Shown here in pieces: positions 5,532-6,556 of a DNA stretch of 6,556 bases. Numbering within the stretch: position 1 is the first letter of the stretch; the number at the start of each line of letters is the position of its first letter. The notes beneath the pieces are model-generated. The model searched no databases. It was not told the origin of the DNA and was given only the letters and a program-made list of their open reading frames with translations. A program made the translations under genes and the position numbers. This DNA is from Actinomycetes bacterium (GTDB lineage: Bacteria; Actinomycetota; Coriobacteriia; Anaerosomatales; Anaerosomataceae). Location: contig JAJZRZ010000099.1 in assembly GCA_021850085.1 (NCBI GenBank), forward strand, positions 1-6,556, given 5' to 3'.

Positions 5532-5918
5532 ATGCGACGTTCCACACAAGATGAGGGTTTCACCTTGGTAGAGCTGATGATCGTGGCTTTGATCATAAGC
5601 GCGCTCGTCGCCCTCGCCATCCCGGTGTTCAACTCCGCATCGGCCCGGTCGCGTCTGCGCACCTGTCACGCCAGCCAGCGCACGATCGAAGGCGCGGTCC
5701 AGCAGTGGCTCGCCTCTGGTCCGGCGAACCGGTGGACGGCGCGGCTGATCGACGGCTCTGACCCCCTGAGCGCGGGCGGCGCCTTCCTGAAGGCCGTGCC
5801 GCACTGCCCGGCGGGGACCGGGTACGACTTCTACTCGGTGGACGGCTCCGGAGCGGTCGACGGGGACTCCGGAGCGAGCTGGTTGAGCGACGGGTCGATC
5901 GACCACACGCACTTCTAG
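5532..5918 (+). CDS. Second type IV prepilin, tandem paralogue of the first
   Basis: A 128-residue prepilin with a nine-residue leader MRRSTQDEG, cleavage after G9, F+1, and E+5 at E14, followed by a hydrophobic helix (TLVELMIVALIISALVALAI). From ATG 5532, chosen for the GGAGGAGGT site, it aligns with the first pilin nearly end to end with one gap and about 64 percent identity (hand count). Both cysteines (C45, C92), the block RTIEGAVQQWLA, GSDPL and the C-terminal DGS-x-x-H-x-HF are conserved. Differences concentrate in the leader, residues 34-49 and residues 98-115, the part expected to face the fibre surface. It stands behind the strong hairpin and has no obvious promoter, so lower expression is likely: a minor pilin, an alternative major subunit or a recently duplicated spare. 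pilD follows after 74 bases. Confidence 0.92.
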   Translation: MRRSTQDEGFTLVELMIVALIISALVALAIPVFNSASARSRLRTCHASQRTIEGAVQQWLASGPANRWTARLIDGSDPLSAGGAFLKAVPHCPAGTGYDFYSVDGSGAVDGDSGASWLSDGSIDHTHF

Positions 5919-5921
5919 GCT

Positions 5922-5940
5922 CGCCGGGCCTCCCGCCGGC
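5922..5940 (+). other. Small inverted repeat after the second pilin
   Basis: GCCGG (5922-5926) and CCGGC (5936-5940) can pair around an eight- to nine-base loop just after the second pilin stop. The stem is short and no T run follows, so it is at most a weak terminator or processing site. Confidence 0.2.
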
Positions 5941-5946
5941 ATCAGG

Positions 5947-5952
5947 TACAAT
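5947..5952 (+). promoter_or_regulatory. Possible -10 box upstream of pilD
   Basis: TACAAT is the best -10-like hexamer in the window and lies 40 bases before the pilD start. The matching -35 region (around 5924-5929) is G/C-rich and poor. If active, it would give pilD expression independent of the pilin genes. Confidence 0.3.
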
Positions 5953-5992
5953 TGGCCGCGCCACGACCCCCGATCCACTGTGCCGGAGCGCC

Positions 5993-6556
5993 ATGATCAG
6001 CCTTCCAGCCTTCAGCGTGACCGCCTTCGCCCTCTTCGGGCTGCTTCTCGGCAGCTTCGCCAACGTCGTCATCTGGCGGGTTCCCCGCGGTGAGTCCGTG
6101 GTGGCTCCGCCTTCGAACTGCCCGTCGTGCGGCGAGCGCATCAGGTGGTATGACAACGTCCCGCTCGTGTCGTGGATGCTCCTCGGCGGGCGGTGCCGTG
6201 CGTGCGGCGGGACGATCGCCGGGCGGTACTTCCTCGTCGAGGCGGCCTCAGGCGTGCTCTTCGCACTGGCCGTGCTCACGTTCGGACCCACGTGGAGGGC
6301 GGCTGCCGCGGCGGTCTTCTTCTGGTTCCTGCTGGTCCTGTCGGTGATCGACATCGACCACTACCGCCTTCCGAACGCTGTGGTGGCCGTCCTGGCCGTG
6401 GCCGGGGCGGCCGGCGTCCTCGTTTCGCAGATGAGCGCCGTCCCGCTCGTTCCCCTGCTCGGGCCGAGCGGGGGGACCGGTCTCATGTTCCAGCCGCTCG
6501 CCAACGCGCTTCTTGGCATGGCCCTGGGGGCGGGGCTCTCCGGCGGGATCGCGGCC
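5993..6556 (+). CDS. pilD: Prepilin peptidase/N-methyltransferase PilD, 3'-partial
   Basis: The inner-membrane aspartic protease (peptidase family A24) that removes the prepilin leader after Gly and methylates the new N-terminal Phe. Only the first 188 residues are in the window; the frame stays open to the edge. Helix 1 (about 8-27) is followed by the PilD signature G20-S-F-A-N-V-V-I-W-R-V-P and the cytoplasmic methyltransferase domain with two CxxC pairs, C43/C46 and C68/C71, which bind zinc. The motif IDIDHYRLPN (119-128) carries the first catalytic aspartate, D120. Further helices lie near 79-98, 103-119, 127-146 and 166-187. The second catalytic motif, GxGD, is expected just beyond the window. 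ATG 5993 has GGAG four bases upstream. Presence of both CxxC pairs marks the bifunctional form rather than the short TadV/FlaK types. Placement directly after two prepilins, its substrates, supports the call. Confidence 0.95.
   Translation, partial: MISLPAFSVTAFALFGLLLGSFANVVIWRVPRGESVVAPPSNCPSCGERIRWYDNVPLVSWMLLGGRCRACGGTIAGRYFLVEAASGVLFALAVLTFGPTWRAAAAAVFFWFLLVLSVIDIDHYRLPNAVVAVLAVAGAAGVLVSQMSAVPLVPLLGPSGGTGLMFQPLANALLGMALGAGLSGGIAA

Noticed and set aside
4958..5978. Minus-strand open frames of 234 and 198 codons opposite the pilins
   Set aside because: They lie antisense to two clear prepilin genes, share similar sequence only because the pilins are paralogues, and show no domain or good ribosome-binding site.
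1..6556. tRNA, rRNA, insertion sequence, attachment site or CRISPR array
   Set aside because: No cloverleaf, transposase, terminal inverted repeats or regular repeat-spacer pattern was seen in reading the window, and genes occupy nearly all of it.

Overview
The window is a high-GC bacterial chromosome segment with all genes on the + strand. Its core is a type IV pilus (T4P) assembly operon: extension ATPase PilB, inner-membrane platform PilC, two tandem major-pilin-like genes and the prepilin peptidase PilD, which is cut by the right edge. The strong G/C third-position bias, GTG starts (gene at 1307, pilB), ComGC-like single-domain pilins and a CvnD-like GTPase suggest a high-GC Gram-positive such as a deep-branching actinobacterium (Coriobacteriia/OPB41 type). 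That placement is inference; no marker gene is present.

Layout. 1-758: C-terminal part of an unrecognised protein that runs in from the left edge. It starts with an EtfB-C-terminus-like stretch, continues into an acidic linker and ends in a short helix. 774-1301: a small Ras-like GTPase of the MglA/CvnD (COG2229) type with a degenerate G4 motif. 1307-1852: a single-pass membrane protein with a Pro/Glu-rich cytoplasmic tail. 1953-3623: pilB, with an N-terminal MshEN (c-di-GMP-binding type) domain. 3700-4914: pilC. 5027-5416 and 5532-5918: two pilin paralogues, about 64 percent identical, separated by a perfect 16-bp-stem hairpin. 5993-6556: pilD, N-terminal 188 residues. No stretch over 300 bases lacks a gene. 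The longest gaps (about 100-115 bases, before pilB, before the first pilin and between the pilins) hold ribosome-binding sites, candidate promoters and hairpins.

How the genes work together. PilD cleaves and N-methylates the prepilins, PilC is the membrane platform, and PilB hydrolyses ATP to drive insertion of pilins into the fibre. The hairpin after the first pilin and its near-perfect Shine-Dalgarno sequence suggest that it is the highly expressed major subunit, with the second paralogue made at lower level. The three upstream genes are tightly packed (15-base and 5-base gaps) and look like a regulatory GTPase module. By analogy with MglA control of T4P in Myxococcus and Thermus they could tune or localise the pilus machine, but nothing in the sequence proves this. 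The retraction ATPase PilT and the alignment proteins PilM/N/O are not in the window.
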